NCBI RefSeq assembly: GCF_040500525.1
Contig: NZ_CP159402.1
Coordinates: forward strand, 2,606,501 to 2,670,500
Source: Azospirillum formosense
GTDB lineage: Bacteria > Pseudomonadota > Alphaproteobacteria > Azospirillales > Azospirillaceae
Length of the DNA stretch: 64,000 nucleotides
Reading direction: 5' to 3'
Part shown: in pieces, positions 25,031 through 33,229 of the stretch
How positions within the stretch are numbered: position 1 is the stretch's first letter
How the letters are laid out: each line of letters opens with the position of its first letter
Made by a program: the position numbers and the translations under genes
The notes under the pieces: model-generated
Database searches by the model: none
Told to the model about the DNA's origin: nothing
Seen by the model: the letters and a program-made list of their open reading frames with translations, nothing else

Positions 25031-25906
25031 TCAGAGAGGAAGCGCCATGCCTTCGCGGGCGACCAGCGTGCCGGGGCGCCGGGCCTCGGCGGCGGTGGCG
25101 ATGACGTCCAGCTCGGCGTCGCTGCGCCGGGGATCGTGATGGAAGATGACCGCGCGCTTCACATCGGCCTCGTCGGCGATGCGCAGGCATTCCTCCCAGG
25201 TCGAATGGCCCCAGCCGACGCGGGCGGCGTATTCGGCGTCGGTGTAGGTGCAGTCGTAGATCAGCAGGTCGCTGCCGCGCACCAGCTCCATCACGGCGGG
25301 GTCGCGCCCGGCGGCGGGGTGCTCGGTGTCGGTGACGTAGCACAGGCTGCGCCCGGCGAACTCCACGCGATAGCCCGTCGCCCCGTCCGGATGGTTCAGC
25401 GCGGCGGTGCGCACGGTGACGCCCGGCTTGACCGCCAGCGTCTGGCCGCTGACGAAATCGTGGAAGGTGCAATCGGCCCGGAAGATCTCCACCGGGACCG
25501 GGAACAGCGGCGCCGACATCATGCATTCCAGGACGGAGCGCATCGTCCGCTCCCGCTCCAGATGACCGGCCCTGATCCGCACGCGGCTGGCCGCGTCGAA
25601 GGCCGGCGCGAAGAAGGGCAGGCCGCAGATGTGGTCAAGATGGCTGTGGGTCAGCAGCAGGTCGACGTCCACCGGCTCGCCCCGGCGCATCAGCGCCTCG
25701 CCCAGCGGGCGCAGGCCGGTGCCGGCGTCGAGGACCAAGAGGGCGTCCCCGCAGCGCAGCTCGACGCAGGGGGTGTTGCCGCCGTAGCGGACCGTGTCCG
25801 GTCCCGGGGAGGCGATGCTGCCACGCACGCCCCAGAAGCGGACGGTGAAGTCCGGCGGTGTGTCGGGCGCACCGGAACAGGCGTCGGAAACGGTTCGTGC
25901 CGTCAT
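25031..25906 (-). CDS. MBL-fold metallo-hydrolase
   Basis: A 291-residue metallo-beta-lactamase-fold protein. It begins TVRFWGVRGSIASPGPDTVRYGGNTPCVEL, a start seen in phosphodiesterase-like MBL proteins. The metal motif is LLTHSHLDHICGLPFF, with a further ligand region in YVTDTEHPA and IYDCTYTDAEY, and a late His in VIFHHDPRRSD. The preferred ATG is at 25906; the open frame upstream has no family match. Substrates of this group include cyclic nucleotides and cyclic phosphates, but the real one is unknown. It is a single gene. Confidence 0.85.
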   Translation of the reverse strand: MTARTVSDACSGAPDTPPDFTVRFWGVRGSIASPGPDTVRYGGNTPCVELRCGDALLVLDAGTGLRPLGEALMRRGEPVDVDLLLTHSHLDHICGLPFFAPAFDAASRVRIRAGHLERERTMRSVLECMMSAPLFPVPVEIFRADCTFHDFVSGQTLAVKPGVTVRTAALNHPDGATGYRVEFAGRSLCYVTDTEHPAAGRDPAVMELVRGSDLLIYDCTYTDAEYAARVGWGHSTWEECLRIADEADVKRAVIFHHDPRRSDAELDVIATAAEARRPGTLVAREGMALPL

Positions 25907-26164
25907 GGTACCGACAATTTGGCGGTAGGACCCTCGCGAGTCGAGTGAAAAGGTTGATTCACGAAACGCCCCTCCGGCCCGTCCAATGGACGACCTGGGG
26001 AGCCGATCGGCCTCGATGGAAGGGGGGATGGCGCGGGACGGGGGTAGGAGGAAAAGGCGTGCCGCACCGCCGAGATGCGGAGATGCCCAAGCCAATAAGA
26101 TGTGGTAGTTTGCGCCCGTTCGCCCATCGACGCGAAAAATCGCCTCCGGACCCCGACCCCTCGG

Positions 26165-26896
26165 ATGGACCCAGACAAACTCGCCAAAGTCCTCGCCATG
26201 GCCGAGTCGGAGCATCAGGGCGAGGCCCAGTCCGCTCTGCGCGCCGCGCGCATCATGCTGTCGAGGGCCGGCCTGTCGTTCCGCGATCTCGCCCGTGGCG
26301 CCCGTCCGGTCTCGCCCACCCCGGAACCGCCGCCCGCCGCCGGCGCCCCGCCGCCCGACCGTCCGCCGCCGCCCGACCAGCTCGTCCAGGGGCTGCGCCG
26401 TCAGGTGCGCGACCTGGAGCTGGAGGTCGCCGGGCTGAAGCGGCAGCTGGAAAAGAGCAACGGCGACATGGAGCGCCAGCGCGAGGAGGCCGACCGCTGG
26501 CGCGGCCTCGCCCGCGAAACGGCGGAAAAGCTCTGGGACCTCGGCAAGGCGCTGGAGCGCAAGCACAGCCGCCACACCAGCCTGGACAAGCGCCGCGCCA
26601 TCCTCGACCTGCTGCAGGACCCCGGCAGCGCCCTGCTGGCCGATCACGAGATCGCGCGGCGGGTCGGCACCTCGCCGAAGCTGGTCGCCCATTGGCGCCG
26701 CCGGCTGGCCATCGTCGGGCGGAAGATCCGCCTGCTGCCCGTCGTGCCGCGCGGCCGCGGCCTGTGGGGCGGCGGCCGGCCGGCCGGCCCGGCCCGCGGC
26801 GGGGCGGCGCTGGAGGGCAAGCGCCAGCGCTGGATGGGCTATCCGGTCGCCGTCATCATCGCCGACCGGTCAGGGCCGCCCGGCAAGCGGCCCTGA
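26165..26896 (+). CDS. Coiled-coil protein with DUF2786-like N-terminus and HTH-like C-terminus
   Basis: A 243-residue protein without a clear family. The N-terminus DPDKLAKVLAMAESEHQGEAQSALRAARIMLSRAGL resembles the DUF2786 repeat. A Pro-rich spacer (about 60-80) follows, then a coiled coil (LVQGLRRQVRDLELEVAGLKRQLEKSNGDMERQREEADRW). ADHEIARRVGTSPKLVAHWRRRL looks like a helix-turn-helix, and the basic C-terminus is rich in Arg and Gly. A DNA-binding role is inferred. The chosen start is the ATG at 26165; an in-frame start at 26102 would add 21 residues. A strong terminator overlaps its 3' end. Confidence 0.7.
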   Translation: MDPDKLAKVLAMAESEHQGEAQSALRAARIMLSRAGLSFRDLARGARPVSPTPEPPPAAGAPPPDRPPPPDQLVQGLRRQVRDLELEVAGLKRQLEKSNGDMERQREEADRWRGLARETAEKLWDLGKALERKHSRHTSLDKRRAILDLLQDPGSALLADHEIARRVGTSPKLVAHWRRRLAIVGRKIRLLPVVPRGRGLWGGGRPAGPARGGAALEGKRQRWMGYPVAVIIADRSGPPGKRP

Positions 26897-26901
26897 CCGG
26901 T
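26865..26901. terminator. Strong hairpin between convergent genes
   Basis: Bases 26865-26879 pair perfectly with 26887-26901 (15 bp) around a 7-base loop. It overlaps the last codons of the HTH-like gene and lies 10 bases before the end of the sorbosone dehydrogenase gene, so it can act on both strands. No long T-run follows. Confidence 0.6.
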
Positions 26902-26910
26902 TCCCCTGCG

Positions 26911-28272
26911 TCAGTTTGACGATCCGTTTCCATCGGTCGCCGCGCTGCCCATGTCCGCCGGTCCCGCCGCGGTTGGCGAACGATCGGACGCCGCGACGCG
27001 CCAGACCGTGTTCGACAGGTCGTCGGCGACGATCAGGGCGCCCTTCGGGTCCACCGTGACGCCGACCGGCCGGCCGTAGGTGTTGCCGTCCTCGCCCATG
27101 AAGCCGGTCACGACCTCGACCGGATCGCCGGCGGGGGCGCCGTCGCGGAAGGGAACGAAGATCACCTTGTAGCCGCTGGGAACGCTGCGGTTCCAGCTGC
27201 CGTGCTCGCCGACAAACACCCCGTCGGCGAAGCGCTCGCCCATCGCCGGCGAGGAGAAGGCCACGCCGAGCGCCGCGACGTGCGATCCCAGCGCGTAGTC
27301 CGGCTTGATCGCCGCGGCGACCATCTCGGGCTTCTGCGGCTGGGCGCGCGGGTCGACGTTCTGGCCCCAGTAGCTGTAGGGCCAGCCGTAGAAGGCGCCC
27401 TCACGGACCGAGGTCAGGTAATCGGGGACGAGGTTGGGGCCAAGCTCGTCGCGCTCGTTGACCACCGCCCACAGCGTGCCGGTCCCCGGCTGGATGGCCA
27501 GCGCGGTGGGGTTGCGCAGGCCGGTGGCGTATGGCCGGTGCGCGCCGGTCTGCGCATCGATCTCCCAGACCATCGCGCGGTCGGCCTCGGCGGGCATCCC
27601 GCGTTCGGTGATGTTGCTGTTGGAGCCGATGCCGACATAGAGGAAGCGCCCGTCCGGGCTGGCGGCCAGCGACTTGGTCCAGTGGTGGTTGATGTAGGAG
27701 GGCAGGTCGGTGACCTTCTCCGGCGGCCCCTCGGCGCGGGTCTGGCCCTCGTGGTAGGGGAAGCGCACCAGCGCGTCCTGGTTCGCGACGTAGATCTGGC
27801 CGTTGACGAAGGCCAGCCCGTAGGGGGCGTTCAGCTGGTCGGCGAAGACCGTGCGCTCCTCGTACTGCCCGTCGCCGTCGGCGTCGCGCAGCAGGGTGAT
27901 GCGGTTGCCGCTGGGAACCGAGGTCGTGCCCTTGGCCTTGATGATGCCCGCGATGAAATCCTTGGGCCGCAGCGGCGGGGCCGAGCCGCCCCGGCCTTCG
28001 GCGACCAGGATGTCGCCGTTGGGAAGGACCAGCGTCTGGCGCGGGATGCCGAGGTCGGTGGCGATCGCCGTGACGGTGAAGCCCTCCGGCACGGTCGGTT
28101 TCCGGTCGCCCCAGTTGGCGGGCTTGGCGATCTTCATGCTGGGCAGCAGACCGTGCTGCTGCTCGGGCAGCGGCGGGTTGGCGCCGTAGACGGGCTGCGA
28201 CGGGTTGTTGTCGTCGCAGGCGGTCAGCAGGGCGGCGAGCGCGGCGGCGGCCAGCAGGCTGGAGCGTTTCAT
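26911..28272 (-). CDS. PQQ-dependent sugar dehydrogenase / sorbosone dehydrogenase-like lipoprotein
   Basis: A 453-residue exported beta-propeller oxidoreductase of the soluble aldose/sorbosone dehydrogenase family. The lipobox LLTAC lies near residue 19. Propeller segments seen are PEGFTVTAIATDLGIPRQTLVLPNGDILVAEG, GNRITLLRDADGDG, LNAPYGLAFVNGQIYVANQDALVRFPY, HWTKSLAASPDGRFLYVGIGSNSN, ATGLRNPTALAIQPGTGTLWAVVNERDELG and the C-terminal YGRPVGVTVDPKGALIVADD. Family members use PQQ in the periplasm to oxidise sugars or aldehydes. The start overlaps the DUF2231 gene stop by four bases. Confidence 0.9.
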   Translation of the reverse strand: MKRSSLLAAAALAALLTACDDNNPSQPVYGANPPLPEQQHGLLPSMKIAKPANWGDRKPTVPEGFTVTAIATDLGIPRQTLVLPNGDILVAEGRGGSAPPLRPKDFIAGIIKAKGTTSVPSGNRITLLRDADGDGQYEERTVFADQLNAPYGLAFVNGQIYVANQDALVRFPYHEGQTRAEGPPEKVTDLPSYINHHWTKSLAASPDGRFLYVGIGSNSNITERGMPAEADRAMVWEIDAQTGAHRPYATGLRNPTALAIQPGTGTLWAVVNERDELGPNLVPDYLTSVREGAFYGWPYSYWGQNVDPRAQPQKPEMVAAAIKPDYALGSHVAALGVAFSSPAMGERFADGVFVGEHGSWNRSVPSGYKVIFVPFRDGAPAGDPVEVVTGFMGEDGNTYGRPVGVTVDPKGALIVADDLSNTVWRVAASDRSPTAAGPADMGSAATDGNGSSN

Positions 28273-28724
28273 CGCGCGTCCCCCGTGTGATGGCCCATGC
28301 GCAGGCCCATGCGGAAGCTGGAGAAGCCGAACCAGGTGGCCAGGAGGGCGGTCACGGTGACCGCCGCCGACAAGATCAGGCCCTCCGGCATGGTTCCCCA
28401 GGCGTCCCGCGCGTGCACGAAGGCGTTGACGAGGCCAAGCGCGAACGTGATGACCAGCAGGACGAAGTAGGGAAGCCCGCGGCCGCGGCGCCGGCCGGCG
28501 CGGAACAGGTCGATGAAGGCCCAGAGGAGCGAGAAACCGGCGAAGACCATGCCGCCGGCGATCAGCCAGGCGGCGAAGTTGCTCCACTGGATCTCGAAGC
28601 TCCTGGAATAGGCGATGTCGCAGAGCAGGCCCCCCAGGAACAGCGGGAGGGAGGCGGCGAGCAGCACCGCGTGCAAGGGATGGATGGCCCTTGCCGGTCT
28701 GCCGTGATCGACGATGGCTACCAA
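28269..28724 (-). CDS. DUF2231 membrane protein
   Basis: A 151-residue membrane protein with four predicted helices (PLHAVLLAASLPLFLGGLLCDIAY; FAAWLIAGGMVFAGFSLLWAFIDLF; LPYFVLLVITFALGLVNAFVHARDAW; LILSAAVTVTALLATWFGFS). The N-terminal ARAIHPLHA and the internal HARDAW His residues are the family's conserved polar sites. It is translated together with the sorbosone-type dehydrogenase (4-base overlap), so it may anchor it or pass its electrons on. Such pairing is common in my recollection, but the role is an inference. Confidence 0.85.
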   Translation of the reverse strand: MVAIVDHGRPARAIHPLHAVLLAASLPLFLGGLLCDIAYSRSFEIQWSNFAAWLIAGGMVFAGFSLLWAFIDLFRAGRRRGRGLPYFVLLVITFALGLVNAFVHARDAWGTMPEGLILSAAVTVTALLATWFGFSSFRMGLRMGHHTGDAR

Positions 28725-28750
28725 GACGTCATCTCCTTGCCCGACGGGGG

Positions 28751-28771
28751 TCCGCGCCGGAGCGGCGCGGA
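28751..28771 (-). terminator. Hairpin downstream of the response regulator gene
   Basis: Bases 28751-28759 pair perfectly with 28763-28771 (9 bp, loop GAG) in the 105-base gap between the response-regulator stop and the DUF2231 start. It probably separates the two leftward transcripts, although no T-run follows. Confidence 0.45.
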
Positions 28772-28829
28772 AATCAATCTTTTCAATGGGCAGGCAGGAA
28801 GATGGTTCCGCGCGGCGGCCGGCCGGCGA

Positions 28830-29519
28830 TCAGGGCACCAGCCGGTAGCCGCCGGGCTCCGTCACCAGGATCTCGGCGTTGGACGGATCGCGCTCGATCT
28901 TCTGGCGCAGGCGGTAGACGTGGGTTTCCAGCGTGTGGGTGGTGACCCCGGCGTTGTAGCCCCACACCTCGCCCAGCAGCGTCTCGCGCCCGATGACCGC
29001 GCCGCCGGCCCGGTACAGGTATTTCAGGATCGCCGTTTCCTTCTCGGTCAGGCGGATCTTGCGGGCGCCGCCGTCGGCCAGCAGCAGCTTGCCCGCCGGG
29101 CGGAAGCTGTAGGGGCCGATGGCGAAGACGGCGTCCTCGCTCTGCTCGTGGACGCGCAGCTGGGCGCGCAGCCGAGCCAGCAGGACCCCCATGCGGAAGG
29201 GCTTGGTGACATAGTCGCTGGCCCCGGAATCGAGCCCGAGGATGGTGTCGGCGTCGGACGCCGCCGCGGTCAGCATGATGATCGGGCAGCGCACCCCCTC
29301 GCGCCGCAGCAGGCGGCAGAGGTCGCGTCCGTCCATGTCCGGCAGCCCGACGTCGAGCAGGATGGCGGCGAAACCGCCCTCCCGCGCCACGGCCAGGGCC
29401 GAGGCGCCGTCACCGGCCTCCACCGTCTCGAATTCCTCCAGAAGCTGGAGCTGCTCGGCGAGGGACTGCCGGAGGGCGGTGTCGTCGTCGATCAGAAGGA
29501 TGCGTTTCGCAAGCGTCAT
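28830..29519 (-). CDS. OmpR-family response regulator (orphan)
   Basis: A 229-residue two-component regulator. The receiver domain has the acidic pocket IDDD, the phospho-acceptor Asp in ILLDVGLPDMDG, Thr in MLTAAAS and Lys in YVTKPF. The C-terminal winged helix has KIRLTEKETAILKYLYRAGGAVIGRETLLGEVWGYNAGVTTHTLETHVYRLRQKIE. The start is the ATG at 29519 (MTLAKRILLIDDD); the 14 extra upstream codons do not belong to the fold. No histidine kinase is adjacent, so the signal is unknown. Confidence 0.92.
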   Translation of the reverse strand: MTLAKRILLIDDDTALRQSLAEQLQLLEEFETVEAGDGASALAVAREGGFAAILLDVGLPDMDGRDLCRLLRREGVRCPIIMLTAAASDADTILGLDSGASDYVTKPFRMGVLLARLRAQLRVHEQSEDAVFAIGPYSFRPAGKLLLADGGARKIRLTEKETAILKYLYRAGGAVIGRETLLGEVWGYNAGVTTHTLETHVYRLRQKIERDPSNAEILVTEPGGYRLVP

Positions 29520-29621
29520 TCGGGTGCGTTCACCGGTGGCTCCGGGCGCGGAACTTATCATGGCCCGCGCGGGATTGCCCTAGCCTTATCGGACGGTTCG
29601 AAGACAAGCGGGGGACCGGCG

Positions 29622-30125
29622 TCAGGCGCCCCACAATCCGCCCAGCCGGACGGCCCCGGCGGTGTCCGGGGAAAGGACGATCGCCGTCTCCGGGGCGAGG
29701 CCGAGGTCCGCCACCGCCCGCGCCGTCGCGGCGTCCGGCACGGCGACGGCGCGCATCAGCGCCAGCGCGCCCTGCTCCAGATGGCGGCGGGCGGCGGCGG
29801 CCTCCTCGGTCAGGCCGGGCTCCGGCCAGAGCAGCCGTTCCACCAGCGCGACGAGCCTCAGGCGCCGGCTGTCCATCGCCAGGGCGGCGGCGAGGCCGGG
29901 CAGGGCGCCGCCGTCCACCAGCACGCGCGCGCCGTCCGGCAGGCGCGACAGCGCGATGTCCGCCGCCAGCACCGCCGAGGGATCGAGCCGCGGGTAATCG
30001 CCCGGCAGGGCCTGCCGCAGGACGGGCTGTCCCTGCGCCTCCAGCGCCAGCGCCATGCGCTCCGCGTAGCCGTCCGGCGCCCGGTTGGCGGGGAGGAGGA
30101 GATGCAGGGCCGGCTGGTCCGCCAT
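29622..30125 (-). CDS. Shortened glycosyltransferase N-terminal domain-like protein
   Basis: A 167-residue protein. Its segments GYAERMALALEAQGQPV, DIALSRLPDGARVLVDGGALPGL, RRLRLVALVERLLWPEPGL and AAARRHLEQGALALMRAVAVPDAATARAVADLGL follow the order seen in the N-terminal half of alphaproteobacterial GT4-type transferases (acceptor-side Rossmann domain). The donor-binding half is missing: the frame stops after GAVRLGGLWGA. It could be a functional single-domain relic or a decayed gene. The assignment rests on pattern memory and is moderate. It lies 102 bases upstream of the response regulator, on the same strand. Confidence 0.55.
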   Translation of the reverse strand: MADQPALHLLLPANRAPDGYAERMALALEAQGQPVLRQALPGDYPRLDPSAVLAADIALSRLPDGARVLVDGGALPGLAAALAMDSRRLRLVALVERLLWPEPGLTEEAAAARRHLEQGALALMRAVAVPDAATARAVADLGLAPETAIVLSPDTAGAVRLGGLWGA

Positions 30126-30353
30126 GACGATGGGTCTCGCGTGAAGGAGAGGGAGGGAGAGGGGACGGCGAGCATAGCGCAAGCCGGTTTCGCCCGCACC
30201 GGCGCCGCTTTGCGCCATCGTTGCGCCGCCGGCAACGGTGTGGCGCGCGGGATTTGCTGGACAGGGGTGCGCCACCTGCGCTTTGCTTCCGGCGCTCTCC
30301 GACCCATGTCGGGATCTTTCGCCCTTCGGGGCGCAGCACGCGAAGCCTCCGTT

Positions 30354-31526
30354 ATGTACGCCGACGCCCCTTCCGACTCCGCCCCGCCCGAAGCCGTCCT
30401 GCCCATGGACGAAGCCGCCATGCGCGCGGTGGACCGGGCCACGGCCGCCCTGCGCCGGGGCGAGGCCGTCGCCATCGAGACCGCCGACGGCAGCGTCGGC
30501 GCCGCGGTGTCGGTGGAATCCGTGGCGATCGACGCCGTGCAGCGGCTGGTGCAGCTGACCGGCGCCGCGCCGGTTCTGGCCGTCACCCGCCGCCGCGCCA
30601 CGGTGCTGAAGCTGATGGGCGAGGGGACGGGCGTCGTCGCCCTGTCGCTTCCCCGCTGCCTGACCGCGGACGAGGCCCACGCGCTGGCCGACCCCGAGCA
30701 CCGCCCGGACGGAGCGATGCCGGAGGGCCTGACCGCCACCGCCATGGACCCCGGTTCGCGGGAGACCGCGGCGGTGGACCTCGCCCGGCTGGCGCGGCTG
30801 CTGCCGGCGGCCATCGTCGCCCCCGCTACGGGACACACGACTGCCGGCCACAGCGGCAGCGCCGCGGAGTGGGCGGCGAAGCACGACCTGCTGCTGGTCC
30901 GCGCCCGCGACATCGCCGACTACCGCGTCCATGTGGTGCGCACGCTGCGCCGTGTGGCCGAGGCGCGCGTCCCGCTGTCCGGCGCCGAGAACACCAGCAT
31001 CGCCGCCTTCCGCCCCATCGACGGCGGGCCGGAGCATCTGGCGATCATCGTCGGCAACCCGGTGGCGGGCGAGCCGGTGCTGGCCCGCCTGCATTCGGAA
31101 TGCTTCACCGGCGACCTGCTGGGCAGCTTGCGCTGCGACTGCGGCCAGCAGCTGCGCGGCGCCATCGCCGAGATCGCCCGGCAGGGCAGCGGCGTCCTGC
31201 TTTATCTGGCGCAGGAGGGGCGCGGGATCGGCCTCGTCAACAAGCTGCGCGCCTACCGCATCCAGGACCGCGGCTTCGACACGGTGGACGCCAACGAGAT
31301 CCTCGGCTTCGAGGCGGACGAGCGGGTCTATCTGCCGGCGGCGGAGATGCTGCGGCAGCTGGGCTTCACCGCCGTGCGGCTGATGACCAACAACCCGGAG
31401 AAGCTGCGCCAGCTCGCCCGCTGCGGGATCGAGGTGGTCGAACGCGTTCCCCACATCTTCCCGGCCAACGGCCACAACGAAGGCTATCTGCGCACCAAGG
31501 CGGAGCGCAGCGGGCACATGTTCTGA
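30354..31526 (+). CDS. ribA: GTP cyclohydrolase II with divergent RibB-like N-terminal domain
   Basis: First step of riboflavin synthesis: GTP to 2,5-diamino-6-ribosylamino-pyrimidinone phosphate. The 390-residue protein has a full C-terminal RibA domain from about residue 215 with the zinc site ECFTGDLLGSLRCDCGQQL, GVLLYLAQEGRGIGLVNKLRAY, and RLMTNNPEKLRQL. The N-terminal 190 residues match the RibBA layout, but the DHBP-synthase active-site motif (DERENEGD-type) is absent, with AIETADGSVGAAVS in its place. That half is probably not catalytic. The ATG at 30354 is chosen; one at 30306 would add 16 residues. Confidence 0.9.
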   Translation: MYADAPSDSAPPEAVLPMDEAAMRAVDRATAALRRGEAVAIETADGSVGAAVSVESVAIDAVQRLVQLTGAAPVLAVTRRRATVLKLMGEGTGVVALSLPRCLTADEAHALADPEHRPDGAMPEGLTATAMDPGSRETAAVDLARLARLLPAAIVAPATGHTTAGHSGSAAEWAAKHDLLLVRARDIADYRVHVVRTLRRVAEARVPLSGAENTSIAAFRPIDGGPEHLAIIVGNPVAGEPVLARLHSECFTGDLLGSLRCDCGQQLRGAIAEIARQGSGVLLYLAQEGRGIGLVNKLRAYRIQDRGFDTVDANEILGFEADERVYLPAAEMLRQLGFTAVRLMTNNPEKLRQLARCGIEVVERVPHIFPANGHNEGYLRTKAERSGHMF

Positions 31527-31690
31527 GAGTCGACTTTTCAGGGGGCAGGAAACGCCCCTTGCCCGGCAGCTCTTGCCGGGTCGCGGCCCGGACCCGGGCC
31601 GAAAGCGCCCGGCGGGAGCGGATTCCAGCCCTCACAATTGGCACGCCGGTTGCTTAGGGAAGGGCTGGACACCGCGACGGGAGACCGCCC

Positions 31691-32665
31691 ATGGCCATCG
31701 ACGCCACCACCATCGACGCCTCAGCCGCTTCGCGGCCGGTGCAGCGCGGGCAGTCGCCGTCGCCGGCCCTGACGGTCGCGGAAAGCCGGGACAGCCCCGA
31801 CCGGTACGAGGCCGAGGCCGAGATGTCCTTCGGCGACTTCCTCGACATCATCAACCCGCTTCAGCACATCCCCCTCGTCAACACCGTCTACCGCGAGATC
31901 ACCGGCGACACGATCAAGCCGTCGTCGAAGGTCATCGGCGGCATCCTGTTCGGCGGCCCGCTGGGCGGCATGGCCTCCATCGCCAACGCGGTGGTGGAGC
32001 AGGCGCAGGGCAAGGACATCGGCGGGCAGATCATGGCGTCGCTCGGCTTCGACGGGGACGCCGCCACCGGCCACACCCCCGCCGGCACCGCCGGAGCCAC
32101 ATCCGGAGCCACTGCGGTCGCGGCCCTTCCGGACTCCGCCGCGGGCACGTCGGCGCCGGCCGTGGCCGCGGCGGCAGATGCCCGGCCGGCCCGCACCGTC
32201 ACGGCGGAGTTGCCGGACGCCAAGCGGTCCACGGCCCCCTCGCATGGGGTGGAGGCGGCGGTGACCGGTTCGGGGCGCGACGGCCTGGCGGACACGCCGC
32301 ACCCCTCGCGCATGCCGGCGCGCGACACACCGCTGGCGAACAGCCTGATGGCCAAATACGCCGCCAAGCCGCACCCCTCCACCGTCGGCTTCGCCGCCGC
32401 CGCGGCCCCCTCCGGCGCCCGCAAGGCCGCGGAGGCCCCGGCGCCCGCGCCCCAGCCGGACGCCGCCGCCGGAACTGGAGCCGCGGCAGCGCCGACCAAC
32501 GCAGCCGCGCAGGCGAGCGCGCCCCCGACGGCCGCCAACAGCAACGCCTTCGCGCCCGTGACACCGGACATGCTGTCTGAGACGATGATGCGCAATCTGG
32601 CCAAATACGAGCAGGGCCGGCGGGCCGCGCAGACCCAGGCGCCCAGCCTGCGGGTGTCGGGCTGA
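31691..32665 (+). CDS. Conserved low-complexity protein of unknown function
   Basis: A 324-residue protein with a well-formed N-terminal block at about residues 45-118 (MSFGDFLDIINPLQHIPLVNTVYREITGDTIKPSSKVIGGILFGGPLGGMASIANAVVEQAQGKDIGGQIMASLG). It is followed by 200 residues of Ala/Pro/Thr-rich, probably disordered sequence, and a short C-terminal helix (PDMLSETMMRNLAKYEQGRRA). The block contains a Gly-rich hydrophobic segment that could insert in or lie on a membrane. I recall related blocks in other Rhodospirillales proteins, without known function. It has no signal peptide and stands alone upstream of the L,D-transpeptidase. Confidence 0.7.
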   Translation: MAIDATTIDASAASRPVQRGQSPSPALTVAESRDSPDRYEAEAEMSFGDFLDIINPLQHIPLVNTVYREITGDTIKPSSKVIGGILFGGPLGGMASIANAVVEQAQGKDIGGQIMASLGFDGDAATGHTPAGTAGATSGATAVAALPDSAAGTSAPAVAAAADARPARTVTAELPDAKRSTAPSHGVEAAVTGSGRDGLADTPHPSRMPARDTPLANSLMAKYAAKPHPSTVGFAAAAAPSGARKAAEAPAPAPQPDAAAGTGAAAAPTNAAAQASAPPTAANSNAFAPVTPDMLSETMMRNLAKYEQGRRAAQTQAPSLRVSG

Positions 32666-32701
32666 GCGTCATGACCCCCGGCTGCGGGTGAAGGAAGGGT
32701 G

Positions 32702-33223
32702 ATGGAGATCACGGTTCGTCTTGAGGACCCGCCGTCCGCAGGCCGCCTCGACTGGCCCGGCGGGTCGTTCCGCTGCGTGCTGGGCCGCGGCGGCATCCGC
32801 GCCGACAAGCGGGAGGGCGACGGCGCCACCCCGGTCGGCCGTTTCACGCTGCGCCGCGTGCTGTGGCGCCCCGACCGGCTGGAGCGGCCCGAGACGGGCC
32901 TGCCGGCCTCGCCCATCGCACCCGACGACGGCTGGTGCGACGATCCCGCGGACCCCGCCTACAACCGTCCGGTCAAGCGCCCCTACGCCGCCAGCCATGA
33001 AGAGCTGTGGCGCGAGGACCATGTCTACGACGTCATCGTGGTGATGGGGCACAACGACGACCCGGTGGTGCCGGGCCTGGGCAGCGCCGTGTTCATGCAT
33101 GTGGCGCGGCCCGACCGGGCGCCCACGGCGGGCTGCGTCGCGCTGCCCCTGCCGGACCTGCTGCGTCTTCTCAAGGATTGCGCGCCGGGCACCGCGCTGA
33201 CCGTGTCGGACCCGTCGGGGTAG
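32702..33223 (+). CDS. L,D-transpeptidase (YkuD) family protein
   Basis: A 173-residue YkuD-domain protein. The active-site motif is FMHVARPDRAPTAGCVALPLPDLLRLL, with His, Thr in place of the usual Ser, Gly and the catalytic Cys. ADKREGDGATPVGRFTLRRVL is the usual start of the domain. No signal peptide is visible, so export is not explained; short forms of this type have been linked to murein or peptide cross-linking. The ATG at 32702 has AAGGAAGGG just upstream; a GTG lies directly before it. It converges with the YggS gene. Confidence 0.88.
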   Translation: MEITVRLEDPPSAGRLDWPGGSFRCVLGRGGIRADKREGDGATPVGRFTLRRVLWRPDRLERPETGLPASPIAPDDGWCDDPADPAYNRPVKRPYAASHEELWREDHVYDVIVVMGHNDDPVVPGLGSAVFMHVARPDRAPTAGCVALPLPDLLRLLKDCAPGTALTVSDPSG

Positions 33224-33229
33224 GCGGCG

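Noticed and set aside
28287..30353. Long upstream extension of the ribA frame
   Set aside because: It runs antisense through the response regulator and other genes; the family alignment begins near 30354.
31527..31690. Tandem small hairpins after ribA
   Set aside because: Stems of 7 bp without a T-run in GC-rich sequence; too weak to name as terminators or an RNA gene.
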